Under the pieces are notes generated by a model. That model was not told where the DNA came from. It was given only the letters and a program-made list of their open reading frames with translations, and ran no database searches. DNA of 13,010 nt, taken from the NCBI GenBank assembly GCA_016763355.1, contig JAESTY010000204.1, forward strand, positions 1 to 13,010, written 5' to 3'. The position numbers and the translations under genes are program-made. Source of the DNA: Immundisolibacteraceae bacterium. Lineage in GTDB: Bacteria > Pseudomonadota > Gammaproteobacteria > Immundisolibacterales > Immundisolibacteraceae. Positions 1-7,104 of this stretch are shown piece after piece (the first letter of the stretch is position 1; every line of letters begins with the position of its first letter).

Positions 1-108
1 ATCATCAAACCCTTTCTCGTTAAGGCTGCAGAGTTAAACCTTGAAATTCCCACTGCAACCGCGGTTTATCGGATCATTAAGGTATTAGATAATTATCTGG
101 TGCACTAA
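1..108 (+). CDS. C-terminal fragment of a 2-dehydropantoate 2-reductase-like protein (partial)
   Basis: The first 36 codons read open from the window edge to a TAA at 106-108, giving a 35-residue tail. It has the form KAAELNLEIPTATAVYRIIK. This resembles the end of the ketopantoate reductase (ApbA/PanE) C-terminal helical domain, where a helix is followed by G-[IV]-P-T-P-x-N and a last helix of the YxLIK type. That family reduces 2-dehydropantoate to pantoate with NADPH, but many paralogues have other 2-oxoacid substrates. The Asn usual after P-T-P is replaced here (PTATAV), so I would not assign panE. The gene runs convergently toward the minus-strand dehydrogenase and ends just before a shared terminator. 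The identification rests on a short stretch only. Confidence 0.5.
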   Translation: MIKPFLVKAAELNLEIPTATAVYRIIKVLDNYLVH

Positions 109-126
109 ACCGACTTGATAAAGACC

Positions 127-162
127 CAATAAAAAAGGGCGCATTAGCGCCCTTTTTTATTG
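127..162. terminator. Bidirectional rho-independent terminator
   Basis: A perfect 16-bp inverted repeat (127-142 and 147-162) flanks a 4-nt ATTA loop. The GGGCGC core is bordered by six A on the left and six T on the right, so each strand yields a GC-rich hairpin followed by a U-tract. It lies between the end of the plus-strand reductase fragment (108) and the end of the minus-strand dehydrogenase (179), so it can terminate both convergent transcripts. Confidence 0.95.
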
Positions 163-178
163 CTGAGAACAAACTAGA

Positions 179-1066
179 TTAGTCTGCATAAAACTCGTCT
201 CGGGCTAGTTGAACTACCCCAAACATGTCAGTCTTTTCTCGACCACCGGTTAGCGCCTTATCGAAATAACCAAACACCGTTTCAGTCAGCGGCAATCGAA
301 TACCCGCCTCCTCTGCGGTAGCCAGCACTGCTTTTAAATCTTTATGGCCAATCGCCAATGAACCTCCGCCCTGATCAAAAGCATCGGCCTCGGCCATCGG
401 CAACATAAAATCAATCACGTGACGCGGCGACACGCAGTCGCCAATGGTTTTCAACACGGTTGCAGCGCTATGACCGCTGCGCTCGCCCAGTGCAATAGCT
501 TCGGCAAGCCCGGTCAGGGTACTCATGAAGGCCAGCTGATGACAAAGTTTTAGTAGTTGGCCACTGCCGCTCTCGCCTAAATAATTAATTTTATCGCTGA
601 AACTCTCAATCACCGGTTTGATGCGATCAAAAGCCTGGCGGTCACCGCCGATCATTGATGCCAGCGTGCCGTTTACCGCCCAGGGGGTTGATCCGCTCAA
701 AGGAATATCGAGGAACTGCTTACCTTTCGAGGTAGATATCTGCGCAAGCTCTCGACATTTGGGACTCGGCGTAGTGCCCAAATCAACAATGATGCCTCCA
801 GCGTCCATCGTGTCCAGTAACCCACCTGGATCGCAGACTATCTGTTCAGTAATAGCGGCATTGGTCACACTGATAAACACCAGGTTTTTACCCGCACCGA
901 TGGTAGAACTATTAGTTGCTGCGGTTGCGCCGGCCGCTACCGCGTTAGCGACTGCTTCAGCGGATAAGTCCGAGACCTCAACCGCATGACCGGCCTGAAC
1001 CAGTCGCGCAACTATTGGTTGGCCCATCACTCCAAGACCAATAAATCCGATATTAAAAACTTCCAT
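179..1066 (-). CDS. NAD(P)-dependent beta-hydroxyacid dehydrogenase (3-hydroxyisobutyrate dehydrogenase family)
   Basis: This 295-residue protein has the usual length and order of the beta-HAD family. The N-terminal Rossmann motif is GFIGLGVMG (residues 7-15). The substrate loop lies around SGS at 124-126, followed by GTL at 133-135. The catalytic Lys is at 173 in GQLLKLCHQ, and a KDL motif is at 242-244. Family members reduce or oxidise small beta-hydroxyacids and semialdehydes such as 3-hydroxyisobutyrate, tartronate semialdehyde and succinic semialdehyde. The loop reads SGS rather than the SGG of classical 3-hydroxyisobutyrate dehydrogenases, which is closer to the glyoxylate/succinic-semialdehyde reductase subgroup. 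The K-x-x-N-N/Q pattern is K-L-C-H-Q here, with His replacing the first Asn. The ATG is preceded by AGGAG. It is the last gene of the minus-strand block, 94 bp after the MDR gene. A role in processing an aromatic breakdown product is inferred; the substrate is unknown. Confidence 0.85.
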   Translation of the reverse strand: MEVFNIGFIGLGVMGQPIVARLVQAGHAVEVSDLSAEAVANAVAAGATAATNSSTIGAGKNLVFISVTNAAITEQIVCDPGGLLDTMDAGGIIVDLGTTPSPKCRELAQISTSKGKQFLDIPLSGSTPWAVNGTLASMIGGDRQAFDRIKPVIESFSDKINYLGESGSGQLLKLCHQLAFMSTLTGLAEAIALGERSGHSAATVLKTIGDCVSPRHVIDFMLPMAEADAFDQGGGSLAIGHKDLKAVLATAEEAGIRLPLTETVFGYFDKALTGGREKTDMFGVVQLARDEFYAD

Positions 1067-1160
1067 GGTTTACTCCTGGTAGATCACCAGAACACTTCGC
1101 AGCCTTAACAATTAAAGCAGTTGCGGGGACGAATTGATTCATTAATAGCGATCAATATGG

Positions 1161-2171
1161 CTAGGCATTCCCAGCGATATCAATCACCAGTTTGCCCCGA
1201 ACTCGACCCGCTTGGCTGAGTTCAAACGCCTGGCTGATTTCTGACAATGGAAAAACCTGTTCAATCACCGGCTTGACTGTGCCGGCCTCAGCCACTCGAG
1301 CAATTTCAGCGAGGCCAGACTGGCTTGGCATAGCAAAAATCATGTTATAGCCCACCCCATGGCCACGTTTTCCGCGTATTTTTTGCTTCAGCGCATCGAC
1401 CGCCCCAAACATGAGCCAGAAACGATTGCCATATTTTTCGACCAGCGCATGCATGTCCCGAGGGCCGGTGCCGGTTGAACCAATGGCTCCGCCACGTTTA
1501 ACGCAACCCCAATATTTATCTGGATCGAGATCACCGATAGTATCGAAAATTAAGCTGGCATCCGTGACCTGAGTTGCCGGGTCGCTGTTCTGGTAATCGA
1601 TGACCTGGTCAGCACCCAGCTCAGTCACCATTTCATGATTACGCAGGCTGCAGGTAGCGACAACTTCGGCACCAAGGGACTTGGCGTATTGAATCGCAAA
1701 ACTACCTACCCCACCGGAACCACCCACGATCAACACTTTATCGCCGCTTTTAACTTTATTGCGCAGCGCTGCCAGTGCGGTAGCTCCAACAAGAGGCAAA
1801 CTAGCGGCTTCCTGATGACTAAGATTAGCTGGCTTTTTAACCACAAATTTGGCCGCAACAGCAATGCGCTCGGCAAAGGTATGACCCACCCCGCCGGCAG
1901 CAAGGCCCATCACCTCATCGCCGACCAGTAACCCTTTAACACCGGCACCAACCGCTTCAACCACACCACTAAAATCACTGCCGAGAATACAGGGCATTTT
2001 CTGGCCAGGGATCAGTCGAAAATAACCCTGGCCGACTTTCCAGTCGATTGGGTTAACACTGGCGGCATGAATCCGAACTAGTAGTTGTCCAGACTTGATC
2101 TGTGGATCTGGTAGCTGACGAAGTTCCAGGAACTCGTTGCCGCCATACTGGGTAATAACCGCTGCTTGCAT
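1161..2171 (-). CDS. Zinc-independent MDR oxidoreductase, quinone oxidoreductase-like
   Basis: A 336-residue protein of the medium-chain dehydrogenase/reductase superfamily. The GroES-like N-terminal domain includes ASVNPIDWKVG (37-47), and the GSDFSGVVEAVG segment spans 64-75. The NAD(P)H-binding Rossmann domain starts with VLIVGGSGGVG (146-156), followed by the A-T-A-L-A-A helix region near 130. The structural and catalytic zinc ligands of alcohol dehydrogenases are absent, as in quinone oxidoreductases, enoyl reductases and crotonyl-CoA-type MDRs. I place the start at the ATG at 2169-2171 because GAGAGGGA sits five bases upstream. A TTG five codons earlier would bury that ribosome-binding site inside the gene. 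A 17-bp palindrome lies 24 bp upstream. It probably reduces an unsaturated carbonyl or quinone intermediate using NADPH; the substrate cannot be read from the sequence. Confidence 0.85.
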   Translation of the reverse strand: MQAAVITQYGGNEFLELRQLPDPQIKSGQLLVRIHAASVNPIDWKVGQGYFRLIPGQKMPCILGSDFSGVVEAVGAGVKGLLVGDEVMGLAAGGVGHTFAERIAVAAKFVVKKPANLSHQEAASLPLVGATALAALRNKVKSGDKVLIVGGSGGVGSFAIQYAKSLGAEVVATCSLRNHEMVTELGADQVIDYQNSDPATQVTDASLIFDTIGDLDPDKYWGCVKRGGAIGSTGTGPRDMHALVEKYGNRFWLMFGAVDALKQKIRGKRGHGVGYNMIFAMPSQSGLAEIARVAEAGTVKPVIEQVFPLSEISQAFELSQAGRVRGKLVIDIAGNA

Positions 2172-2187
2172 GCTTCCCTCTCCCAAT
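2172..2187 (-). promoter_or_regulatory. Ribosome-binding site that fixes the MDR gene start
   Basis: Read on the minus strand, GGGAGAGGGA followed by AGC precedes the ATG at 2171. The alternative TTG at 2186 lies on the upstream side of this purine run and has no such site of its own. The ATG start also begins the typical MDR N-terminus MQAAVI. Confidence 0.75.
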
Positions 2188-2194
2188 AGAAAAT

Positions 2195-2211
2195 TTTAAA
2201 CTGAGTTTAAA
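2195..2211. promoter_or_regulatory. 17-bp perfect palindrome, candidate TetR-type operator
   Basis: TTTAAACTGAGTTTAAA is an 8-1-8 perfect inverted repeat located 24-40 bp upstream of the MDR ATG. Its core AAAC-N3-GTTT resembles the half-sites described for PsrA/TetR-family regulators, although the usual C/G flanks are A/T here. The position fits an operator overlapping a promoter inside the minus-strand block. AT-rich palindromes also occur by chance, so function is unproven. Confidence 0.45.
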
Positions 2212-2307
2212 TATTTGTTAGAAATATCATTCTTTGAACATTAACCTTGCAACACCAGGTCGCTATCCTAAAACAGCAAAACTCTTGCCGCCAGGGCTGG
2301 GCACTAG

Positions 2308-3201
2308 TCAGGCAACCTCAGCAATATAGTCTTTGATCTGATAATCCCCTGGCACTAACTGCTGTTCAACCAATTCCACTTCGACGCGCTTAAGTAGATC
2401 CCAGTCAAGCCCAGGTTTGAGCTGCCAATGTCTGGTTTCACGGCTAATCGCACTACGCACATCTGCCGGCTGAATAAACGGAAACTTCTCCGCATAATCT
2501 GCCAGCCCTTCAACGTTATCGCGACCCGATGCGGCGCAGTCAAAGTAAGCCGTCATCATCTTCTTAACCAGTTCAGGTTTGTGCTCAATCCAGCTGCGAC
2601 GGGCATATAACAGAATCGCGTAATTTGCAGGTCGGGCAATCTCTGGGTAATCACCTAGCACCCGCCAGCCGAATTCACGCTCGATCATACTCACATAAGG
2701 CTCGTAAAGAATTCCGGCGCGAAATCGCTGGTTCTGCACCCCATCAAGAAAAGCCATCCCATAATTATCGAATTGGCTGTCGGCCATCAGCTCAATGGCC
2801 TGGAAATCATGTTCGCTAAGGCCGTGCTGGCGGGCATGCCACTTCAGCAGACTATGTGGACAGGTTTTAAATTTGTTAATGACAAAGGCCTCACCCTTGC
2901 AGTCGGCCAACGAGCCAACAGCCGGGTCAGCAACAAAATAGAAAGGCGCGTAATCACAGACACCGATGCTAATCACCGCATATTCATCGGAACCCACGGC
3001 AGCCGGTAAAAACACCGGCGTGCCGATATGACCCATGTCATAAACGCCTTGTCGAATATTATTGCCGTATTCCTGACCGGTTAGATGGGTGTGGGTATTA
3101 AGGTCAATACCTCGGTCAGCAAACTGGCCCTGTTCGGTCCACAGATCCAACGGAAAATTGAATAGTCCTACCGGCGGACTGCCCCAGTTGATGCTGTCCA
3201 T
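2308..3201 (-). CDS. SsuA/THI5 (NMT1)-like binding-protein-fold protein, no signal peptide
   Basis: A 297-residue protein with the look of a type-II periplasmic binding fold of the SsuA/TauA/THI5 group. An early beta-strand is followed by LDLWTEQGQFADRGIDL (about 18-34). After it come a Gln/Asn-rich loop, then GVYDMGHIGTP (52-62) in the position where these proteins line the ligand pocket, and a second lobe with GILYEPYVSMIE around residues 160-175. The protein begins directly at the first strand: there is no hydrophobic leader or lipobox, and no permease or ATPase gene is nearby. This argues for a cytoplasmic protein. The same fold without export occurs in THI5 (pyrimidine synthase) and in 4,5-dihydroxyphthalate decarboxylase. 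An enzymatic role in the aromatic pathway, possibly decarboxylation, is therefore an inference. It starts 13 bp after beta1 and is probably cotranscribed with it. The ribosome-binding site (GGGCAACGAAG) is weak. Confidence 0.7.
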   Translation of the reverse strand: MDSINWGSPPVGLFNFPLDLWTEQGQFADRGIDLNTHTHLTGQEYGNNIRQGVYDMGHIGTPVFLPAAVGSDEYAVISIGVCDYAPFYFVADPAVGSLADCKGEAFVINKFKTCPHSLLKWHARQHGLSEHDFQAIELMADSQFDNYGMAFLDGVQNQRFRAGILYEPYVSMIEREFGWRVLGDYPEIARPANYAILLYARRSWIEHKPELVKKMMTAYFDCAASGRDNVEGLADYAEKFPFIQPADVRSAISRETRHWQLKPGLDWDLLKRVEVELVEQQLVPGDYQIKDYIAEVA

Positions 3202-3214
3202 CTTCGTTGCCCTA

Positions 3215-3706
3215 CTAGATATTGTAGAAGTCCATCGCGCCGGGAATCAGATCATTAATCACAATGATCTTTTTGCCGGCAATTTTTAAACTACCATCTG
3301 CCTGCTGACGAATTTTGTGCTCGTACTGTCCGGCAAAGGTCTTGGTTTTTTTCTGTTTGAAGCTAGTGGTGATCCAGGCTGAGGTTGCAAAAAACTCGCC
3401 TTCACCGGTTTGCTCGACCTGCACGCTGCCAATCATGTGGCTGGTACGAGCCAGCGGCACCGAAGCCGAAGACAGACCAGTACGAATCCGAAAAACCCGA
3501 TCCTCAAGGCCCGAACGATCGGCTTAATAGATCAACGAGATTTCCCCATCAGGATCAACGGTGTACTCAAATTCACCGTTCCAGGCCGGCACCCAATATT
3601 CGGCATCTTCCTGAAACAGATCTAGCCAGGCATCCCATTCACGCAGGTCTACCAGTCGACCTTCGCTATAAATCAAGTCCGCGCAGCGGGCCTTAAAATC
3701 TTCCAT
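3215..3706 (-). pseudogene. Rieske oxygenase small (beta) subunit interrupted by an in-frame TAA
   Basis: The reading frame from the ATG at 3706 to the stop at 3215 is 164 codons, exactly the length of intact beta2 (5192-5683). It is broken only by a TAA at 3524-3526 (codon 61). The residues before the stop (DLREWDAWLDLF, then GEISLIY) and after it (DRSGLEDRVFRIRTGLSSAS) align without gaps to beta2 and to BenB-type subunits. The stop falls where those proteins have Tyr in SL-[IM]-[YW]-Y. A single TAT/TAC to TAA change, not a frameshift, explains this. The start keeps a good ribosome-binding site (AAGGAT). Downstream residues up to MDFYNI remain conserved, so inactivation is recent, or the codon is read through, or it is a sequencing error. 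An intact product would pair with alpha1, which ends 50 bp upstream. A 60-residue N-terminal peptide alone would lack most of the NTF2-like fold. Confidence 0.88.
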
Positions 3707-3756
3707 CGAAATATCCTTACCTAATTTTTTTTGTCGTGACTAGCAACAATTAATGG

Positions 3757-5103
3757 CTAATCTGCAGATTGATCCGCCTGCATCAATTCCAGCCAATGTT
3801 TATGTTGGGCGACAAAAATACCTTCATCCTCAACACGCCCGCCGGACGACACTGTGGTGATATCCAGTTCCTGAGCAAATTCATTAGAGCCCATGGTCAA
3901 ATGCTTGGTACCACGGGAAATATCATTCCAACGGGCTAAAGCGCCCATATAACCGGCCTGGCTATAACTGAATTCGGCCAAATCATCCGGGGTTGCCATG
4001 CCGCTGGCGTTGAAAAAATCTTCATACTGACGCACTCGGGCACGACGGTATTTGGGGTCTTCGCCCTTAGGCGCGATGCAGTAGACCGTGACTTCGGTGA
4101 GATCAACTCTGATAGGGCGAAACACACGAATCTGGGTAGACATCTGATCCATGATGAAAACGTTCGGATAGAGCTGCAGATTACGTAACTTGCCGATCAT
4201 CCATCCGGTACGGGTTTCGCCATATTTCTCCGACCATTCACTCCACTGGTGAAAATTTGGCCGACGGTCACCTTTGTTAGGCCAATCCCCCCAGAGCATG
4301 GTGTGGCCATTACCAAAATCAAAGAAACCGCCGTTGAGTCCTTTGGCCCCTAACTGCCCTACTTCCATGGATTTGGTCTGGTTTTCACTCGATCGCAGTT
4401 TTTCCCGATTAGCCGTGGTCATGGCAAAGTTCAAATGAGCCTGATGGACGTGATAACCATCCACACCATTCTCGGTCTGCAGCTTCCAGTTACCTTCGTA
4501 GGTATAGGTAGAAACGCCCTTAAGCACTTCGAAGCCGTCATCGGCCTGATCAGCTAACAGGTCAATCATCACTGAGGCATCGGCCAGGTGTTCTTTTAGG
4601 GTCGACGCTTCTTCATTTAGACTGGCGAAAATAAACCCACGATAAACCCCAAGTTTCGGCACCTTGGTAAGGCCATAATCAGCCTTGTCGAACTGGTCAG
4701 GATAGCCACCAATATTTTGTTTGGTGACGCTCATCAACTCACCACTGGTGTTGTAGCACCAGCCGTGGAAAAAACAGGTGAAATCACCACGATTACCCGT
4801 ACTCTCGCGCACCAGTTGCACACCCCGATGAGAGCAGGCGTTAATGAAGACATTGATCTCCTCACCGTCGGCACCACGCACCACCACCACTGGTTGACGA
4901 CCCATGTAAGTGGTGAAGTAATCATTGGCGTTACGAATCTGGTCGACATGACCGATGAACAACCAGGTTTTCTCCCAGACCTGAGTCATCTCTAGTTCAA
5001 ATAGATCCGGGTCGGTAAAGATCGATCGATCTACGCGAGCAACGCCATCTGCAGGCCGGTCGTCCAGGTAATTTTCAAGACCACTAACGTCGGAAGGTTT
5101 CAT
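3757..5103 (-). CDS. Benzoate dioxygenase-family Rieske oxygenase large subunit (alpha1)
   Basis: This 448-residue protein is the catalytic subunit of an aromatic-ring-hydroxylating oxygenase. The Rieske [2Fe-2S] ligands are C90, H92, C110 and H113 (CSHRG and CFFHGW). The mononuclear iron ligands are H218 and H223, with D215 as the bridging Asp in DGYHVHQAH. The third ligand is probably D373 or D374 in GMATPDD. These motifs, FFNASGMATPDDL and the C-terminal EDEGIFVAQHKHW match the BenA/XylX/CbdA family (about 450 residues). Such enzymes add O2 to substituted aromatic acids to give cis-diols, using electrons from a reductase. It is the most divergent of the three paralogues here: for example, the GNWIY and HESQIP of the others are KTWLF and HVDQIR. 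The start has AGAGGTGG six bases upstream. It is followed by the broken beta1. The substrate is unknown. Confidence 0.93.
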   Translation of the reverse strand: MKPSDVSGLENYLDDRPADGVARVDRSIFTDPDLFELEMTQVWEKTWLFIGHVDQIRNANDYFTTYMGRQPVVVVRGADGEEINVFINACSHRGVQLVRESTGNRGDFTCFFHGWCYNTSGELMSVTKQNIGGYPDQFDKADYGLTKVPKLGVYRGFIFASLNEEASTLKEHLADASVMIDLLADQADDGFEVLKGVSTYTYEGNWKLQTENGVDGYHVHQAHLNFAMTTANREKLRSSENQTKSMEVGQLGAKGLNGGFFDFGNGHTMLWGDWPNKGDRRPNFHQWSEWSEKYGETRTGWMIGKLRNLQLYPNVFIMDQMSTQIRVFRPIRVDLTEVTVYCIAPKGEDPKYRRARVRQYEDFFNASGMATPDDLAEFSYSQAGYMGALARWNDISRGTKHLTMGSNEFAQELDITTVSSGGRVEDEGIFVAQHKHWLELMQADQSAD

Positions 5104-5121
5104 GGTGCCACCTCTGTAAAC

Positions 5122-5136
5122 TGGGAACTGTTCCCA
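5122..5136. promoter_or_regulatory. 15-bp perfect palindrome upstream of alpha1
   Basis: TGGGAACTGTTCCCA is a 7-1-7 perfect inverted repeat located 19-33 bp upstream of the alpha1 ATG, in the 88-bp gap between beta2 and alpha1. It could be a repressor operator giving alpha1-beta1 its own control, or a small RNA hairpin near the ribosome-binding site. It has no T-tract on either side and is not a terminator. Confidence 0.4.
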
Positions 5137-5161
5137 AATTGAACAAATTTAAACAACCGGT

Positions 5162-5180
5162 ACTGGCTAGCACTGCCAGT
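5162..5180 (-). other. Hairpin just downstream of beta2
   Basis: ACTGGC and GCCAGT form a 6-bp stem around a 7-nt loop, 12 bp after the beta2 stop codon. No clear U-run follows on the minus strand, so it is a weak terminator at best and may instead protect the 3' end of a processed transcript. Confidence 0.3.
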
Positions 5181-5191
5181 TCACCGAATTG

Positions 5192-5683
5192 CTAAATACT
5201 GTAAATATCCATGATGTCGTGAATCACATCATTGGCGACCACAACTTTCTTGCTGGCAATCTTCAGACCGGCATCGGTTTCCCGCAGCATATATTCATAG
5301 TGGCAATAAAAACTCAGCCCCTCTTTATGCCGGTAGCTCATCACTTCGCCATTGGCATAAACCAGAGTATCGCCATTATCCTGCGGCAGCGCCTCGATAT
5401 TGGAGAACAGATGCACTGTACGAGGCAGCGGCGTAGAGGCAGAAGATCGGCCAGTACGAATACGGAAAATACGATCTTCAAGACCAGAACGATCCGGATA
5501 CCACATCAGCGATAGCTGGGTCTGGGGGTCATCCGTCAGGGTGTACTCGTCATCCCACATCGGAATCCAGTAGCTAGCTTCGGGTAGATAAATATCAATC
5601 CACTCATCCCATTCACGTTTATCTAACCGACGGCCTTCTTCAAACAGAAGCGCCTCACAGCGCCGCAACAGATCATTACTCAT
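5192..5683 (-). CDS. Benzoate dioxygenase-family Rieske oxygenase small subunit (beta2)
   Basis: This 163-residue protein of the SnoaL/NTF2-like fold is the structural beta subunit of an alpha3beta3 ring-hydroxylating oxygenase. It carries the family hallmarks REWDEWIDIYLPEASYW (23-39), the central SLMWYPDRSGLEDRIFRIRTG block (about 58-78) and the C-terminal SKKVVVANDVIHDIMDIY. Length and motifs match BenB/XylY (about 162 residues). Beta subunits of this group carry no cofactor; they stabilise the hexamer and may affect substrate range. The start has AGGAAAACTA before the ATG. It follows alpha2 after 95 bp containing a hairpin. It is the only intact beta gene of the minus-strand block and might serve more than one of the three alpha subunits. 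Confidence 0.93.
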   Translation of the reverse strand: MSNDLLRRCEALLFEEGRRLDKREWDEWIDIYLPEASYWIPMWDDEYTLTDDPQTQLSLMWYPDRSGLEDRIFRIRTGRSSASTPLPRTVHLFSNIEALPQDNGDTLVYANGEVMSYRHKEGLSFYCHYEYMLRETDAGLKIASKKVVVANDVIHDIMDIYSI

Positions 5684-5723
5684 TAGTTTTCCTAAATTCG
5701 GTTTTACGTGTCACATATACAGA

Positions 5724-5751
5724 CGAGCCGTCGGACCAGGCCAACGGCTCG
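5724..5751 (-). other. Intercistronic hairpin between alpha2 and beta2
   Basis: CGAGCCGT (5724-5731) and ACGGCTCG (5744-5751) form an 8-bp perfect GC-rich stem with a 12-nt loop in the 95-bp alpha2-beta2 gap. No T-run follows on the minus strand. It may stabilise the alpha2 transcript or tune the alpha:beta ratio. Confidence 0.4.
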
Positions 5752-5778
5752 CTTAATAACGTCTATATCAGCAGCCCG

Positions 5779-7104
5779 TTAGCTACTAATCACCTGACTC
5801 CAGTATTCGTGCTGGGCAACCATGATGCCTTCGTCTTCAAGCTTAACCCCGGAGACCTTCACCTTGATGCCAAGTTTTTCAGCTTCAGGGTGATTCTCTT
5901 CGGTAATCTGATGACTCAAACCACGAGAACAATCATTCCAGCGCGCCAGCTTGCCGGTGTAGGAGATTTGTGATTGATTAAACTCGGTGATGTCATCTGG
6001 CGTGGCCATACCGCTGACATTGAAAAAATCTTCAAATTGGCGAATACGATGGGATCGCGCTTCGGCACTCTCGCCTTTGGGTGCAATACCGTAAATGGTT
6101 ACTTCGGTTTCACCGACACTGATCGGCCTGAACACCCGAATCTGCGACGAGGTCTGATCCATGATGAACACATTGGGATAGAGCAGTAGATTTCGCAGCC
6201 GATTAATCATCCAGCTTGCACGCTCGGCCCCGTAAAGTTTGGTGTAGGTCGCCATCTGATCGTAATTGGGCCGATCCAACGGATTAGGGAAATCCCCCCA
6301 GAGCACTACGTGACCGTGGCTAAGGTCAAAATAACCGCCCTGCTTTTTATCGATATTGCCGATCTGCATGGCTTTAACGTTGTCGTCATCACCCTTCAAC
6401 TTGCGCCGACGTTCGGTAGTCATCACGTAGTTACCGTGGGTCGCATACAGGTGATAACCATCAACACCATTCTCAGCCTGTATTTTCCAGTTACCTTTAT
6501 AAGTATAGGTAGAAGAGCCTTTCAGCACTTCCATCCCGTCAGGAGCCTGGTCGGCAAACAGATCGATAAAAGTCAGCGCAGGACCCATATGATCTTCAAA
6601 CTCGGCCACGTCTTCGTTCAGACTACCGAAGATAAAGCCCTTATAGACTTTAAGTCTTGGCACCTTGGTGAGGCTGTAATTTTTCTTGTCAAAACACTCT
6701 GGATAACCGGCACCATCTTCCATAAACACGGTGCGAGCCTCACCAAATGTATCGTACGACCAGCCATGGAAGGAACAGGTGAAATCGGCCCGGTTACCCC
6801 GGGTTTCACGCAGCAGTGTGGTACCTCGATGGGCGCAGGAATTTGCAAACGCACCAACTTCACCATCCGGCATGCGCACCAGAATAATCGGCTGACGACC
6901 CATGAACAGGGTCATGAAATCATTAATCTCCGGAATTTGGCTCTCATGGGCCATGTAGATCCAGTTACCTTCCCAGATCATTTCCATTTCACGTTCAAAT
7001 AACTCGGGATCGGTAAAAATAGACCGATCAACGCGAACAATACCCTCCTCCGGGCGGTTGTCGACATAAGTAGTGGGTGCTGCGGTTTCAACAGGCTTAT
7101 TCAT
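5779..7104 (-). CDS. Benzoate dioxygenase-family Rieske oxygenase large subunit (alpha2)
   Basis: The 441-residue catalytic subunit has Rieske ligands C90, H92, C110 and H113 (CAHRG and CSFHGW). Mononuclear iron ligands H218 and H223 lie in DGYHLYATH with D215 bridging, and the third carboxylate ligand is probably D370 or D371 in GMATPDD. The C-terminal EDEGIMVAQHEYW is typical of BenA/XylX proteins. It is clearly closer to alpha3 than to alpha1: both carry GNWIY, HESQIPE and YVMTTERRRKLKG. It differs from alpha3 around residues 118-135 and 245-262, in regions that could affect the substrate pocket. The ATG is preceded by GGAG at eight bases. A 269-bp upstream gap after the alpha3 terminator suggests its own promoter. 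It leads beta2 and probably the rest of the block. No substrate is assigned; an aromatic carboxylic acid is the family norm. Confidence 0.93.
   Translation of the reverse strand: MNKPVETAAPTTYVDNRPEEGIVRVDRSIFTDPELFEREMEMIWEGNWIYMAHESQIPEINDFMTLFMGRQPIILVRMPDGEVGAFANSCAHRGTTLLRETRGNRADFTCSFHGWSYDTFGEARTVFMEDGAGYPECFDKKNYSLTKVPRLKVYKGFIFGSLNEDVAEFEDHMGPALTFIDLFADQAPDGMEVLKGSSTYTYKGNWKIQAENGVDGYHLYATHGNYVMTTERRRKLKGDDDNVKAMQIGNIDKKQGGYFDLSHGHVVLWGDFPNPLDRPNYDQMATYTKLYGAERASWMINRLRNLLLYPNVFIMDQTSSQIRVFRPISVGETEVTIYGIAPKGESAEARSHRIRQFEDFFNVSGMATPDDITEFNQSQISYTGKLARWNDCSRGLSHQITEENHPEAEKLGIKVKVSGVKLEDEGIMVAQHEYWSQVISS

Noticed and set aside
618..989. A 123-codon plus-strand frame
   Set aside because: It is antisense to the Rossmann-fold region of the beta-HAD gene, with no ribosome-binding site or recognisable motif.
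3215..3460. A separate 81-residue gene downstream of a 60-residue one
   Set aside because: Both pieces are in the same frame and together equal one beta subunit. The codons between the TAA and the internal ATG are also conserved, so this is one gene with a nonsense codon.
3215..3706. A frameshift as the cause of the broken beta1
   Set aside because: The alignment to beta2 is gap-free across the stop and the total length is identical, so no insertion or deletion is needed.
6310..7002. A 230-codon open frame on the plus strand
   Set aside because: It lies antisense to alpha2, whose minus-strand frame has the full Rieske and iron-binding motifs. The antisense product has no recognisable domain.
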